NCBI GenBank assembly: GCA_020060485.1
Contig: JAGVAB010000090.1
Coordinates: forward strand, 21,344-85,343
Reading direction: 5' to 3'
DNA length: 64,000 bases
Origin: Anaerolineales bacterium
Lineage (GTDB): Bacteria > Chloroflexota > Anaerolineae > Anaerolineales > Anaerolineaceae
The position numbers and the translations under genes were made by a program. Shown in pieces: positions 50,645 through 60,100 of this stretch. A model generated the notes under the pieces. It was not told the origin of the DNA, ran no database searches, and worked only from the letters and a program-made list of their open reading frames with translations. How positions within the stretch are numbered: position 1 is the first letter of the stretch; each line of letters begins with the position of its first letter.

Positions 50645-52801
50645 TTAGTGCTTCTTACCCGCTGCAGGGCGATAAAAGTCCAGAGCATATTCTTTGACCA
50701 TGCGGGTCATACTGAACTGGGGCGAGAGGGTGCGAATGGATTCCTTGACCATCTCCATCCAGCCATGCGACATGCTGTCTCCCGGGCGGCCGTTGTAATA
50801 CAAAGGGATGATCTGGTTTTCCAGTGCATCATACAAACTGGCCGCATCAGCGTCATCCTGCTGGTTATGGTCAGCATATTCGGTGCCGTCGCCAATAGCC
50901 CAACCATTATGGCCATTGTAGCCTTCATACCACCAGCCATCGAGGATAGAGAAATTCAGGACCCCGTTCATGGCAGCTTTCATGCCGGATGTACCCGAAG
51001 CTTCATTCGGACGGCGCGGGGTATTCAGCCATACATCCACACCCTGCACCAGATAGCGAGCCACATTCATGTCATAGTCATCCAGGAACACCAACCGTCC
51101 GCCGGTTTTGGCATCCTTGACAGCGCGGTAAACCTGCTGGATGAGCATCTTGCCGGGTTCATCCGCCGGGTGAGCCTTGCCGGCAAAGAGGATCTGTACC
51201 GGCCGGTTCTCATCATTGATGATGCGCAGCAGGCGGTCAAAATCACGGAAGATCAAATAACCGCGCTTGTAGGTGGCGAAACGGCGGGCGAAGCCGATGG
51301 TCAGCGAGTAAGGCTCGAGCATGGCGCCACCTGCGACGACCTGCACCGGATGAACCGTGGTACTCAGCCATTGACGCCTTACGCGGCGATTGGCGAACAT
51401 CACCAGCTTGCGCTTCAAATGACGGCGCGCTGCCCACAGTTCTTCATCAGGAATGTCCAGCACTTTCTCCCACATGGCAGTGTCATCCAGGTGTTCCATC
51501 CAATCCGCGCCCAGATATTCATCAAAGAGCTCCCGGGTGCGTCGTGCAAGCCACGAGCCATTATGCACACCGTTGGTAATGTGTGAAATGGGCACTTTGT
51601 CCTCTTCAAGTTCCGGCCACAGGAAATTCCACATTTTACGGGACACCTTGCCATGCAATTTGGAAACACCATTGGCGTGTTCCGACAGGCGCAAGGCCAG
51701 CACCGGCATACTGAAGGTCTCTCCCCAAGGCTGAGCGTGACGCGCCAGGCCAATGAATTCATCCCGGGTAAGACCCAGCTCTGTCCAGTAATGTGAGAAG
51801 AACTTCTCCACCAGCCAGATGGGGAACTGGTCATTGCCAGCGGGCACTGGTGTATGGGTGGTGAACACATTGCTGGTGCGCACCTCCTTGGCTGCTTCGG
51901 CAAACTTCAGACCGCGCTGCTCGATCATCTCGCGCACTCGCTCCAAACCCAGGAAAGCCGAGTGGCCTTCATTCATATGCCAGACATTGGGTTCATAGCC
52001 CAGGCGGCGCAGGGCGCGCACCCCGCCAATGCCCAGCAGGATCTCCTGCGAAATGCGCACTTCAAGATCATTGGAATACAGACGAGCTGTCAATTGACGA
52101 TCGCCGGGTGTGTTTTCTTCCAGGTTCGAGTCCAGCAGATACAAGGAAATCCGCCCAACCTGCATCTTCCACAGGCGCGCCGAAACCTGGTGGTCAACCA
52201 GCATGACCGACACCTTGACTGGTTTGTTGTCCGCGTCCAGCAGGGGAATGATCGGCATTTCCTCAAAATTGAGGAAGTAATTACGGGTTTCCTGCCAGCC
52301 ATCTTCCGTGATGGTCTGGGTGAAATAACCCTGCTGATAAATGAAACCCACGCCAACCAGTGGAAGCCCCAGGTCACTGGCTTCCTTGAGATGGTCGCCA
52401 GACAGAACCCCCAACCCGCCGGCATACACCGGCACGGATTCGTGCAGGCCAAACTCAAAAGAGAAATAAGCTACCAGTCCCTGATTCAGCTCGCTGCATT
52501 CCGTTGCCGACCAGGTCTGTTTGGCTGCCATGTAACGGTCAAAGGCCATCATGGCCTGGTCATAATGCTGCAAGTATTCTTCCTGCTGTGTGGCAGCCTG
52601 CAATCTTTCAGGGGAAACTTTTTTGAGGAACAGTACCGGGTTATGGTTGACCCGCTCCCACAGGGTGGGCTGGATCCAGGAAAAAACCCGCTGCACTTCT
52701 GGGTTCCACACCCACCACAGGTTATAGGCAAATTCTCCCAATCGGCTAATGCGCTTCGGCAGGTGAAAGTCGTTGGGGATGATCTCTTTGATTTCGGTCA
52801 T
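50645..52801 (-). CDS. glgP: Alpha-glucan (maltodextrin) phosphorylase
   Basis: About 718 residues. It resembles the Thermotoga-type alpha-glucan phosphorylases, which release glucose 1-phosphate from alpha-1,4-glucans. FAYNLWWVWNPEVQRVF marks the N-terminal DUF3417-like region of this type. Further on: YFSFEFGLHESVPVYAGGLGVLSGDHLK, NVWHMNEGHSAFL, TTHTPVPAGNDQF, and the pyridoxal-phosphate lysine in NEASGTSGMKAAMNGVLN (about residue 606). The longer frame starts at 52855, but ATG 52801 begins the family-conserved part and has AAAGGA upstream. Role: storage-glycan breakdown feeding sugar phosphates, possibly for the nearby glycan cluster. Confidence 0.93.
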   Translation of the reverse strand: MTEIKEIIPNDFHLPKRISRLGEFAYNLWWVWNPEVQRVFSWIQPTLWERVNHNPVLFLKKVSPERLQAATQQEEYLQHYDQAMMAFDRYMAAKQTWSATECSELNQGLVAYFSFEFGLHESVPVYAGGLGVLSGDHLKEASDLGLPLVGVGFIYQQGYFTQTITEDGWQETRNYFLNFEEMPIIPLLDADNKPVKVSVMLVDHQVSARLWKMQVGRISLYLLDSNLEENTPGDRQLTARLYSNDLEVRISQEILLGIGGVRALRRLGYEPNVWHMNEGHSAFLGLERVREMIEQRGLKFAEAAKEVRTSNVFTTHTPVPAGNDQFPIWLVEKFFSHYWTELGLTRDEFIGLARHAQPWGETFSMPVLALRLSEHANGVSKLHGKVSRKMWNFLWPELEEDKVPISHITNGVHNGSWLARRTRELFDEYLGADWMEHLDDTAMWEKVLDIPDEELWAARRHLKRKLVMFANRRVRRQWLSTTVHPVQVVAGGAMLEPYSLTIGFARRFATYKRGYLIFRDFDRLLRIINDENRPVQILFAGKAHPADEPGKMLIQQVYRAVKDAKTGGRLVFLDDYDMNVARYLVQGVDVWLNTPRRPNEASGTSGMKAAMNGVLNFSILDGWWYEGYNGHNGWAIGDGTEYADHNQQDDADAASLYDALENQIIPLYYNGRPGDSMSHGWMEMVKESIRTLSPQFSMTRMVKEYALDFYRPAAGKKH

Positions 52802-52940
52802 AAACAATCCTTTTTCACGCCGTTTGCCGGCGCATGATTTCTTTCGTTTCTGCAACTCTTATTGTACTCGAAAGCTAGAAAACAGGAATCGATGGGGTTG
52901 TCATCCAGACAACAGCGTTCTATTGTACAACAAGCAGCAA

Positions 52941-54932
52941 TTATTGACAATTGCGAATGTCGAGCAGCCGGCGGAAATCTTCTCCAAATTTTGGGGTTTG
53001 TTCGTCCAGCAACACCACACAATCCTCTTTAAATGCGCCCGCGAATTCTGCAGGAAGGCGGGACCAATACACATGATCATAATAAACGTAATCAAAACCG
53101 GCGAGCCGCATGGCATACACATCGGGCGCATCCATCAACTGCCGCCATTCCGGCTTTTCCACATACCAGGTGAGATGCGAATCGGTATAACGGGCAAAGA
53201 TGGTTGGTGTGCGGGAAGGGTTCGGATCAAAGATGAGCGCATCTTGCGGCAGTTGATCCCAATGACGATCCAACATACGCGCATCCAGATTGTTCATGAA
53301 AGTGCTGATCAGCGGTTCGCGGGCAGCCGTTAATTCGGTACTGAAGATGATCATGCCGCCAAAAACAGTAACCAGCAGCATGCCGGCAATCAGGATCTTG
53401 ATATTCTCGGAACGCCTGCGGCCCCAAATCCATAACACGGGCACAGCCCAGGCAATGGTCATACCGGGAAAAGACTGTGCCCTGGTCAAGGCGGTTGGCC
53501 CGGCTGAACCATCATACCGCACAAAGAAAACCAGAAAACTGAGAAATGCATAGATAAAAATGGCAGCTTCATACCAGCGTCCCCAGCGGTAAGTCTTCAC
53601 TGCCCAAATCGCTACCAGCGGCAGAATGATAATGGTGGGCCCAATTTCAAAAAAGGCAGCCAACAATTGCCAGGGGTTGGTGAGATGCAAAAACCCAAGA
53701 TGGCTGGAAAGCACAGCCGGCGGCCAAAGCAGGGAAAAACCGCCGGTAAAATACGAAGCTGCGGCCTCGGCCGGATGCAGCAACTCGCCAACCTTGCTGA
53801 ACACAACCCCGGTGATCACCCCGCCCTGGAACAGCGAGATCAGCCCGGCTGCGGCCATCACCCAAAACCAGTTCCATAAAGACGCAGGCAGGCGCAAGCT
53901 CTTATGCTGGATGGCATACACCAGCGCCACCAGCACCAGCCCCACCGCAAAAGTGGTAAATGCCACTTCACTGACCAGTGCCAGGCCGGCCAACAAAATG
54001 GCGGTGATCGCCCCGCCGACCCATTTCCGTTGGCGGTTGTGGGTTAAGAACAGAATGCCCACGATCACCGCAGTAAAAGCCGCGTGGCCGGAATGATAAC
54101 CCCAAACATTGACCCCATTGACACCGTTGGCAAAGGCATAAGGGATTTCCCAGCGGGCGCCCGTTTCCACAGGCCAACTGGAAACCAGCGCCAGGGGCAA
54201 TTCCGGCAACCCGGCATAGGTGCCCAGCATTTTGATCTGCGGCGACATCAAATCGAGGATGCGCCCTGGCAGCAGGAGCATCAGCCAGCGGGTGCCCCCG
54301 CCAAAGGCCGCCACAACCCCGGCTGTAAAACCAGCCAGTTTGCTCCAGGTGATGCGCTGCACATACAGTCCAGTCAGCATCAACCCGATGGAGAATCCAA
54401 TCGAACGGGCCAAATCCAGCGCGACCCAGGGATAAAGACCAGCTATGCGCATCAACTGTCCCGCAAACAGGAGCAGCAAATAATGGTAATTAAAACTGAC
54501 TGCCGGGTCGAGAGCAAATCGGGGCGGAATCTCTCCGGTAGCCAGCAGAGAAGTCACCGGCAGATTCTGGTAATCATCCAGCACGGCCAGGCCGCGCCCG
54601 GCCATGAAGAAGACATACACCAGAATTAACAAAAGCACAAACTGCCAGGGGTAAACAGGCAAATTGAACAGGGTGCGCCAATCGCTGCGTATAGCTTTCC
54701 AGGAAAACGCCAAACCGGCCAGCAGCACCACACCCGCCGCCAGCCAGAAAGCAGCCAGGGGAGGCAGCACATAGGCAGCCAGATTGGCCGCCCAGCTTTG
54801 CAGGATCAAACCAACCCCCACGCCTGCGATCAGTTCTTCGTTGGGACGGAGGTTGTACGCCCGGCGGACGATCCATATACCACCCACAGACCATAAAGCA
54901 ATCCAGAGGATCATAAGGAGCAATTCTTTCAT
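52941..54932 (-). CDS. Large polytopic membrane protein of the envelope glycan cluster
   Basis: A 663-residue protein with roughly fourteen hydrophobic segments and a C-terminal soluble part (about 550-663). After several helices comes AVLDDYQNLPVTSLLATGEIPPRFALDPAVSFNYHYL, where acidic residues and the NYHYL segment resemble the acceptor/donor loop of GT-C proteins. The tail has HWDQLPQDALIFDPN and YADSHLTWYVEKP-like text (precisely YTDSHLTWYVEKPEW). It could be a sugar transferase acting outside the membrane. No family is recognised with confidence. It follows the GT4 gene ending at 55015 after 82 bases and is probably in the same unit. Confidence 0.65.
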   Translation of the reverse strand: MKELLLMILWIALWSVGGIWIVRRAYNLRPNEELIAGVGVGLILQSWAANLAAYVLPPLAAFWLAAGVVLLAGLAFSWKAIRSDWRTLFNLPVYPWQFVLLLILVYVFFMAGRGLAVLDDYQNLPVTSLLATGEIPPRFALDPAVSFNYHYLLLLFAGQLMRIAGLYPWVALDLARSIGFSIGLMLTGLYVQRITWSKLAGFTAGVVAAFGGGTRWLMLLLPGRILDLMSPQIKMLGTYAGLPELPLALVSSWPVETGARWEIPYAFANGVNGVNVWGYHSGHAAFTAVIVGILFLTHNRQRKWVGGAITAILLAGLALVSEVAFTTFAVGLVLVALVYAIQHKSLRLPASLWNWFWVMAAAGLISLFQGGVITGVVFSKVGELLHPAEAAASYFTGGFSLLWPPAVLSSHLGFLHLTNPWQLLAAFFEIGPTIIILPLVAIWAVKTYRWGRWYEAAIFIYAFLSFLVFFVRYDGSAGPTALTRAQSFPGMTIAWAVPVLWIWGRRRSENIKILIAGMLLVTVFGGMIIFSTELTAAREPLISTFMNNLDARMLDRHWDQLPQDALIFDPNPSRTPTIFARYTDSHLTWYVEKPEWRQLMDAPDVYAMRLAGFDYVYYDHVYWSRLPAEFAGAFKEDCVVLLDEQTPKFGEDFRRLLDIRNCQ

Positions 54933-55014
54933 TTTCTACCCTTCCAACGAGGTCAAAATTGTTGGCAACTGCTGAGTTGCAGCCATCAGCAGATCGAAAT
55001 CCCTGGCAAGCCTG

Positions 55015-56157
55015 TTATGCCCTACGCCTGCTGGAGGCCGCTTTGATAAAAACCTGCTCATAGGCCGCTACGATGGCCTGCAAATCAAAACCCTTGGCCA
55101 GTTTGCGGCTGGCCTGTCGCATGGCAAGCAACTGCTGTGGGTCACTCAACAAACTTCGCAGTGCGCTGACAAAACCTGACAGATCATCCGGCTGGCACAA
55201 AAAGCCGTTCTCGCCTTCCCGCACCAGTTCCAGATTACCGCCAACCGCGCCCAGCACCAGAGCCAGACCCATGGCCATGGACTGCACGCCCACCACAGGC
55301 AATCCTTCCGACAGGGATGGCATAAAATAGATATCGCTTTGCCGGTACCAATCGATCACTGCAGCTGGCTCCACCCAGCCAGGCAGGGTAAAGCGATCCT
55401 GCAGGTTGTGGCGGACAATGGCTTCTTCCACCGCCGGGCGCAAGGGGCCATCCCCCACCATAACACAGCTCCAGGGCAGGTCCTGCACTTTGGCCAGGGC
55501 TTCCACAATTTGCAGCGGGTTCTTCTGTGCCATGAATCGTCCGGCGAACACCACCCGGGGAGGGGCATTCAGCTTTAGTTTACCAGGATGCAATTGCTGC
55601 AAATCCACCCCGTTAGGTATGACCTGGATGTCCACTGGATAATGCGCCAAAGCCAGTCGCCGGGTAAAATCACTGACCGCAGTCACCTGCGCAGCTCGCC
55701 GCCAGATGGGTGGGGTAAAAGGCATCACCCAGCGAAACCATTTACCAGTCTTTTCCGGCACTCCGCCCGGCACATCGCCCAAATGCGCGGTAAGCACATA
55801 GGGCACCCCGGTAATCAGCCAAAGCGCCCAGGCCGAGACCCCGGCAGGAACAGCGAAATGCACATGGATCACGTCCGGCCGCCAGCGGCGAATGAGACGC
55901 AGCCCCTGCCAAAAACTGGCCCACACATAACCCAGCATGGCACGCAGATCCGCCCGAAAGGGCTGACGGCGGCCAGAGCGAATGCGCACCAGACGCAGAT
56001 TGTCCTGTACTTCCTTTTGCGGCAAGTCGCCACATTGCGCCGTGAGGACGGTCACCTCATGGCCGCGGCGCGCCAGTCCTTCGCAAATGTCCTGGGCAAC
56101 GCGCCCACCCCCTCCGCCGACCGGGGGAAATTCATGGGTCAGCACCAGAATGCGCAT
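55015..56157 (-). CDS. GT4-family glycosyltransferase
   Basis: A 380-residue GT-B enzyme. N-terminal domain MRILVLTHEFPPVGGGGGRVAQDI with the glycine-rich acceptor loop, then IHVHFAVPAG. Donor domain VIPNGVDLQQLHP, VVFAGRFMAQKNPLQIVEAL and MPSLSEGLPVVGVQSMAMGLALVL, the E-x7-E-like region of retaining GT4 enzymes. The start overlaps the stop of the GT2 gene by one base (TGATG), so the two are coupled. It adds a sugar to a lipid-linked or polysaccharide acceptor; linkage unknown. Confidence 0.88.
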   Translation of the reverse strand: MRILVLTHEFPPVGGGGGRVAQDICEGLARRGHEVTVLTAQCGDLPQKEVQDNLRLVRIRSGRRQPFRADLRAMLGYVWASFWQGLRLIRRWRPDVIHVHFAVPAGVSAWALWLITGVPYVLTAHLGDVPGGVPEKTGKWFRWVMPFTPPIWRRAAQVTAVSDFTRRLALAHYPVDIQVIPNGVDLQQLHPGKLKLNAPPRVVFAGRFMAQKNPLQIVEALAKVQDLPWSCVMVGDGPLRPAVEEAIVRHNLQDRFTLPGWVEPAAVIDWYRQSDIYFMPSLSEGLPVVGVQSMAMGLALVLGAVGGNLELVREGENGFLCQPDDLSGFVSALRSLLSDPQQLLAMRQASRKLAKGFDLQAIVAAYEQVFIKAASSRRRA

Positions 56158-57134
56158 CAGGAATGGTCCAGATGATTGCCTGGCAGGGTCTCAACATTGA
56201 TCACTTTGCGCACCGTGTAAGTGGGCTTGCCCTGCGATTCATGATAGGTGCGGGTCTGTAATTCAGCGATCAGCCCCATCAAAATGGATTGAAAACCCAT
56301 GATGGCCATGAGGATCGCCATCCAGAAGATGGGCGATTCGAGTACCGAAACGCCAAACCCCAATCGGCGCACTGCCAGAAAAATGAGCGCCAGAGTGCTC
56401 ATCAACACCAGCACCGCTCCGGCCCCGCCAAAAAGATAGATGGGTTTGTTGGAATAACTGGTCAGAAATTTGACCGTAAACAGGTCCAGCACCACTTTAA
56501 AAGTGCGCTCCAGGCCGTATTTGGCCTTGCCATATTTACGGGCATGATGATGAACGGGCACCTCGACAATGCGCGCCCCCACTGAATTGGCATACACAGG
56601 GATGAAACGGTGCATCTCGCCGTACAGGCGAAAGCCGGTGAGGACTTCACGGCGGTAGGCCTTGAGCGAACAGCCATAATCATGCAGGTTGACCCCGGTC
56701 ACGCCGGAAATGATCTGGTTGGCAATACGGGAAGGCAGGGTGCGGGTCATAAAAGCATCCTGGCGGTGTTTGCGCCAGCCGCTGACCAGATCGTAACCTT
56801 CGTCAATCTTCGCCAGCATCATGGGAATATCGGCCGGGTCGTTCTGCAAATCGGCATCCATCATGACGATGATCTCCCCGCTGGAATGGTCAATGCCGGC
56901 CGCCATGGCGGCAGTTTGCCCAAAGTTGCGCCGCAAAGCGACGACACGCATATGCAGCGGGTCTTTATCAGCCAGTGCTTCCAGCACGGCCAGGCTGCCA
57001 TCCCGGCTGCCGTCATCCACCAGGATTAGCTCCCAGGGCTGGGCATAGTCTGCCAGAGCCTGCTGCACCGCTTCATACAACAGCGGCAGATTCTTTTCTT
57101 CATTGTAAACCGGGGTAATTAAAGACAATTTCAT
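56157..57134 (-). CDS. GT2-family glycosyltransferase with membrane tail (DPM/ArnC-like)
   Basis: About 325 residues. GT-A domain: SLITPVYNEEKNLPLLYEAV, ILVDDGSRDGS, MMDADLQNDPADIP (DxD region), and the SGWRKHRQD segment followed by YGCSLKAYRREVL and RKYGKAKYGLERTFKVVLDL. The last 90 residues have two membrane helices. This matches polyprenyl-phosphate sugar synthases such as ArnC/GtrB, which load a sugar on undecaprenyl phosphate. It could supply donors to the GT-C proteins of the cluster. The frame opens at 57218, but ATG 57134 with GGGAG upstream begins the domain. Confidence 0.9.
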   Translation of the reverse strand: MKLSLITPVYNEEKNLPLLYEAVQQALADYAQPWELILVDDGSRDGSLAVLEALADKDPLHMRVVALRRNFGQTAAMAAGIDHSSGEIIVMMDADLQNDPADIPMMLAKIDEGYDLVSGWRKHRQDAFMTRTLPSRIANQIISGVTGVNLHDYGCSLKAYRREVLTGFRLYGEMHRFIPVYANSVGARIVEVPVHHHARKYGKAKYGLERTFKVVLDLFTVKFLTSYSNKPIYLFGGAGAVLVLMSTLALIFLAVRRLGFGVSVLESPIFWMAILMAIMGFQSILMGLIAELQTRTYHESQGKPTYTVRKVINVETLPGNHLDHS

Positions 57135-57279
57135 GACAGCTCCCGAATTTTTTGCATTGTGCAAGACAATGGGATGAGAGAAGCCTCTTTGTGTACAGGC
57201 CCAAAACATGCTTCCCAATTGCCGTCTGCGAAATTAATTCTAATCGCAATTGCGGGGAACTGCCAACTTAAAAGACAGC

Positions 57280-58830
57280 TCATCCACCCGCCTGCCGCCG
57301 CTTGCGCAGCCATTTGACTCCCTCCCATACCAGACCGCTGCCCAGGATGAGGGCACTCAGGCCAATGATCCATTTAACATTGTCCCAAAAAGGCAGCCGC
57401 CCGCCCCATTGAAAATAGCGGCTGAAATACCAGTTGCCAAAAAATCCCAGGAAAACGGCTTCCGCCGCCAGAATACGCACCAGCCACAGGTCGCGGCGCT
57501 GCCAGGCCCACAACAGCGCCCAGCCAGCCAGCAGAGCCAGAAAAGGAATGAACTGCACCCGGTAACGGGGATTGTCGGTCATGTCGCCGCCAGCGCGGGC
57601 TGCCGCCACCACCAGCCAGAAGAGGCTGAATACCGCCAGCCAGGCCAGGATGCGTCGTTCCCTGGGTGGTTTGACAAACCAGACCGCAAGAAAAGCATAG
57701 ACAAGCAGCGGGATCAGCAAATACCAGCCCAGCGAGCGCAAAATGACGATCGTGCGCCACAGGGGGATGGACGGGTCGGCGATGGCTGCCGGCAGGACAG
57801 GCTGCGCCAAACCATAGAAGGTAATGAAAATATATTGCACCTTTAGATCCATGCCATCTATCAGCGTTGCCACCCAGCCAGAGGCGTCTTCTGTCACCTG
57901 CAAATCCCACCAGGCCGAAGTCTCAAACCAGTGCCAGGTCTCCAGGCCAAAGGCCACCACCGCCAGCAGCATGCCAACCCATCCGGCGATGTGCCAGGCG
58001 CGGCTGCGCGGCACAAGATATTCCGCCCAAAAAACAACCAGCAGCATGCCAAAGACGACCGGCGTCACCCGAGAGGAAAGCAGCATCCCGGCTGCCAGGC
58101 TGGAGAAGAAAGCGATCAAAGATGCCCGGCGGTTCTCCTGCCAGGAAAGCACCGCCCAAAAGCCAATAGCCGCCATGCCGATCAAAAAAGGCTCGCGCAG
58201 TTGTGAACTGGAGAAGAAAATGGCATCCGGATACAACACAAATATCCAGCCGGCCCACTTTGCCAAACGCAGATTCCAGCGGCGCGAAACTGCGGCATAC
58301 AGAAATGCCACCCCCAAAGCAGGCGCAAATGCCGCCAACGCCACCACCAGCAAGGGGCGGTGGGCATCCGGGCTGAGGTAACGGTAAACGCCAGCGCTCA
58401 GAGAGAGCAGACCGCCATACTGGTCTGTGGTGAATTCCTCGCGGAAACTGGCCGCCAGAGGTTGATGCGAATTGGCCAGCTTCCAGGCTTCGCCATCCCG
58501 CTTAAAGGCATCGTAAAACAGATAACCGGCATTCTGCTGCGGGTTGTCATACCCATGAGCTGGCAAGGCCAGGGTCATGGCCGCGCCAAAGACCAGACGC
58601 AGGCCAAATGCCAGCAGCATCATCCAACCCAGGGTCTTGCCCCCGCCCAGCCACTGCCAGGCCGAGAGCAAGGCCAGTCCCACAGCCCACAACAAAACAG
58701 CAGCAGCCAGCCAGCCGCCCCAGAAACCGCCTGGTGAGGAGCCGGCAAGCACTGCACCGCCCACCAGGGCGACAAGCAGCGAAACTCCCAGGCGCACGCG
58801 GAATTGTTTGAGTTGAAGGTTTTTGATCAT
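57280..58830 (-). CDS. ArnT/GT39-like membrane protein
   Basis: A 516-residue protein with about eleven to twelve hydrophobic segments. The first outer loop (MTLALPAHGYDNPQQNAGYLFYDAFKRDGEAWKLA) has the Asp-rich pattern of GT-C enzymes, and RWNLRLAKWAGWIFVLYPDAIFFSSSQLREPFLIG follows the dolichyl-phosphate mannosyltransferase style found in PMT_2 proteins (LYPxxxxxxxxxLREP). It may transfer a sugar from a polyprenyl-phosphate donor. Start ATG 58830. There is a 145-base gap on each side, so a separate promoter is possible. Confidence 0.75.
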   Translation of the reverse strand: MIKNLQLKQFRVRLGVSLLVALVGGAVLAGSSPGGFWGGWLAAAVLLWAVGLALLSAWQWLGGGKTLGWMMLLAFGLRLVFGAAMTLALPAHGYDNPQQNAGYLFYDAFKRDGEAWKLANSHQPLAASFREEFTTDQYGGLLSLSAGVYRYLSPDAHRPLLVVALAAFAPALGVAFLYAAVSRRWNLRLAKWAGWIFVLYPDAIFFSSSQLREPFLIGMAAIGFWAVLSWQENRRASLIAFFSSLAAGMLLSSRVTPVVFGMLLVVFWAEYLVPRSRAWHIAGWVGMLLAVVAFGLETWHWFETSAWWDLQVTEDASGWVATLIDGMDLKVQYIFITFYGLAQPVLPAAIADPSIPLWRTIVILRSLGWYLLIPLLVYAFLAVWFVKPPRERRILAWLAVFSLFWLVVAAARAGGDMTDNPRYRVQFIPFLALLAGWALLWAWQRRDLWLVRILAAEAVFLGFFGNWYFSRYFQWGGRLPFWDNVKWIIGLSALILGSGLVWEGVKWLRKRRQAGG

Positions 58831-58880
58831 GTAGTCACCATGATAATTGATTTTCGGATTTTTGTCGCGCTTCAGTTCAT

Positions 58881-58975
58881 GATGTCATTGCGGAGAGCCT
58901 AGGATCACCGTTCGTGCATCCCTGCGCACACTTCGGCAAGCGTAGTGTGCGCAATGCCCAATGAATGACAAAATA
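58881..58975. repeat. Hairpin repeat of the TCATTGCG type
   Basis: TGTCATTGCGGAGAG followed by GCGCACACT (58924-58932) and AGTGTGCGC (58944-58952), a perfect inverted repeat, and a closing GAATGACAAAA. It resembles in general plan the TCACTGCGAGG and TCATTGCGAAA elements at 12207 and 38139. It fills the gap between two glycan genes. Confidence 0.55.
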
Positions 58976-60100
58976 CTATGCGAAGCCCACCAGGGCGCGG
59001 CGGGCACGCGTCAACCAGGCATAGTTGCGACCGTCCTGGCGTGCCTGGGTCGAAAGGCTGCAGCACAGAGCAGGGTCAATCAGCAAACGCTCCAGGGCAG
59101 CCTGCCAGGCTTCCACATCCTCCGGCGGACAAAACACAGCATTGTTCTCATTGAGCACCTCGTGCAGCACAGGCAGCTCACTGCTCAGGATCACCCGCCC
59201 CGCAGCCAGATAGTCGAACATCTTCATTGGGCTGCAAATGGCAGCCGAGTCTCCACCGCTGCTGCCGGCGATGGCCTGTTCATAGGGCATCAGCAGGAAG
59301 TCTCCCGCCGCCTGGTATAACGGCAGGCGGCGCTTGTTCACAAAGCCGGTCAGGGTAACGTTGGACACGCTTTCGGCCTGTAAACGCACCTGCCAATCGG
59401 CCACGTCCTGGCTGCGCCCGCCCACCCACAGGAAGTGTACTTCAGGCAAACGTTTTGCAAGGCCAAGCAGCAGATCCATGCCGCGCCCGGCATAGAAATG
59501 TCCGGTATAAACTGCGGTCGGCTGTTGAGGCAGACCCAATGCCTGGCGGGCCTGCGCCGCCTCGGGAAGAGCATCATAATCTTCCCAATCCACACCATTG
59601 GGCGCAACCTGCACTTCCTGCGGATCAAAGCGAATAGTATATTTTTCTTCCAAAGCTTTCTGCAAAGCACTGGTGATGACCAGCAGGCGTTTCTTGCCCG
59701 CAGCTTTGACAAACCGGCGGAACCAACCTGGCCCGGCGTTACCGGTGGGCAGGTCGTGCAGTTCGAGGATGACTGGCAGTTTGGCCCACAGACCCAAGAC
59801 AGCATCTGGCAGGAACCAGGTATAGAGGAGATCTGCCCCCCAGGTGCGGGCGGCACGCAGCGACCGCCAGGCAAAGTCGTAGCGGCGCAGAACTTTCCAG
59901 GCAGACAGATGACGCACCCCAAAACAGGTCTTTAACCCATAGAAACTGGCAAGGTCAGCCGCTTGCGTGCGCTCTGCGCCCGGCACCCACAGGCAAACCT
60001 CATGACCTGCCTGCTGCAAGGCATCGCAGGCTTTCATCACCTGAATGCTGTTGGCCGTGCTGGACGGCACCTGCGAAGTGGCGATGCAGGCAATCTTCAT
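58976..60100 (-). CDS. GT4-family glycosyltransferase
   Basis: A 374-residue GT-B protein. MKIACIATSQVPSSTANSIQVMKACDAL is the acceptor-side start; VILELHDLPTGNAGPGWF, VQVAPNGVDWEDYDALP, AVYTGHFYAGRGMDLLLGL and GGDSAAICSPMKMFDYLAAGRVILSSELPV (donor site; the usual xxEGFG is replaced by a C-S-P-M-K-x-F-E/D-Y-M/L-A form common in GT4 exopolysaccharide enzymes) support the call. The ATG overlaps the flippase stop by ATGA. It appears to be the last gene of the tight dehydrogenase-epimerase-flippase-transferase operon. Confidence 0.87.
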   Translation of the reverse strand: MKIACIATSQVPSSTANSIQVMKACDALQQAGHEVCLWVPGAERTQAADLASFYGLKTCFGVRHLSAWKVLRRYDFAWRSLRAARTWGADLLYTWFLPDAVLGLWAKLPVILELHDLPTGNAGPGWFRRFVKAAGKKRLLVITSALQKALEEKYTIRFDPQEVQVAPNGVDWEDYDALPEAAQARQALGLPQQPTAVYTGHFYAGRGMDLLLGLAKRLPEVHFLWVGGRSQDVADWQVRLQAESVSNVTLTGFVNKRRLPLYQAAGDFLLMPYEQAIAGSSGGDSAAICSPMKMFDYLAAGRVILSSELPVLHEVLNENNAVFCPPEDVEAWQAALERLLIDPALCCSLSTQARQDGRNYAWLTRARRALVGFA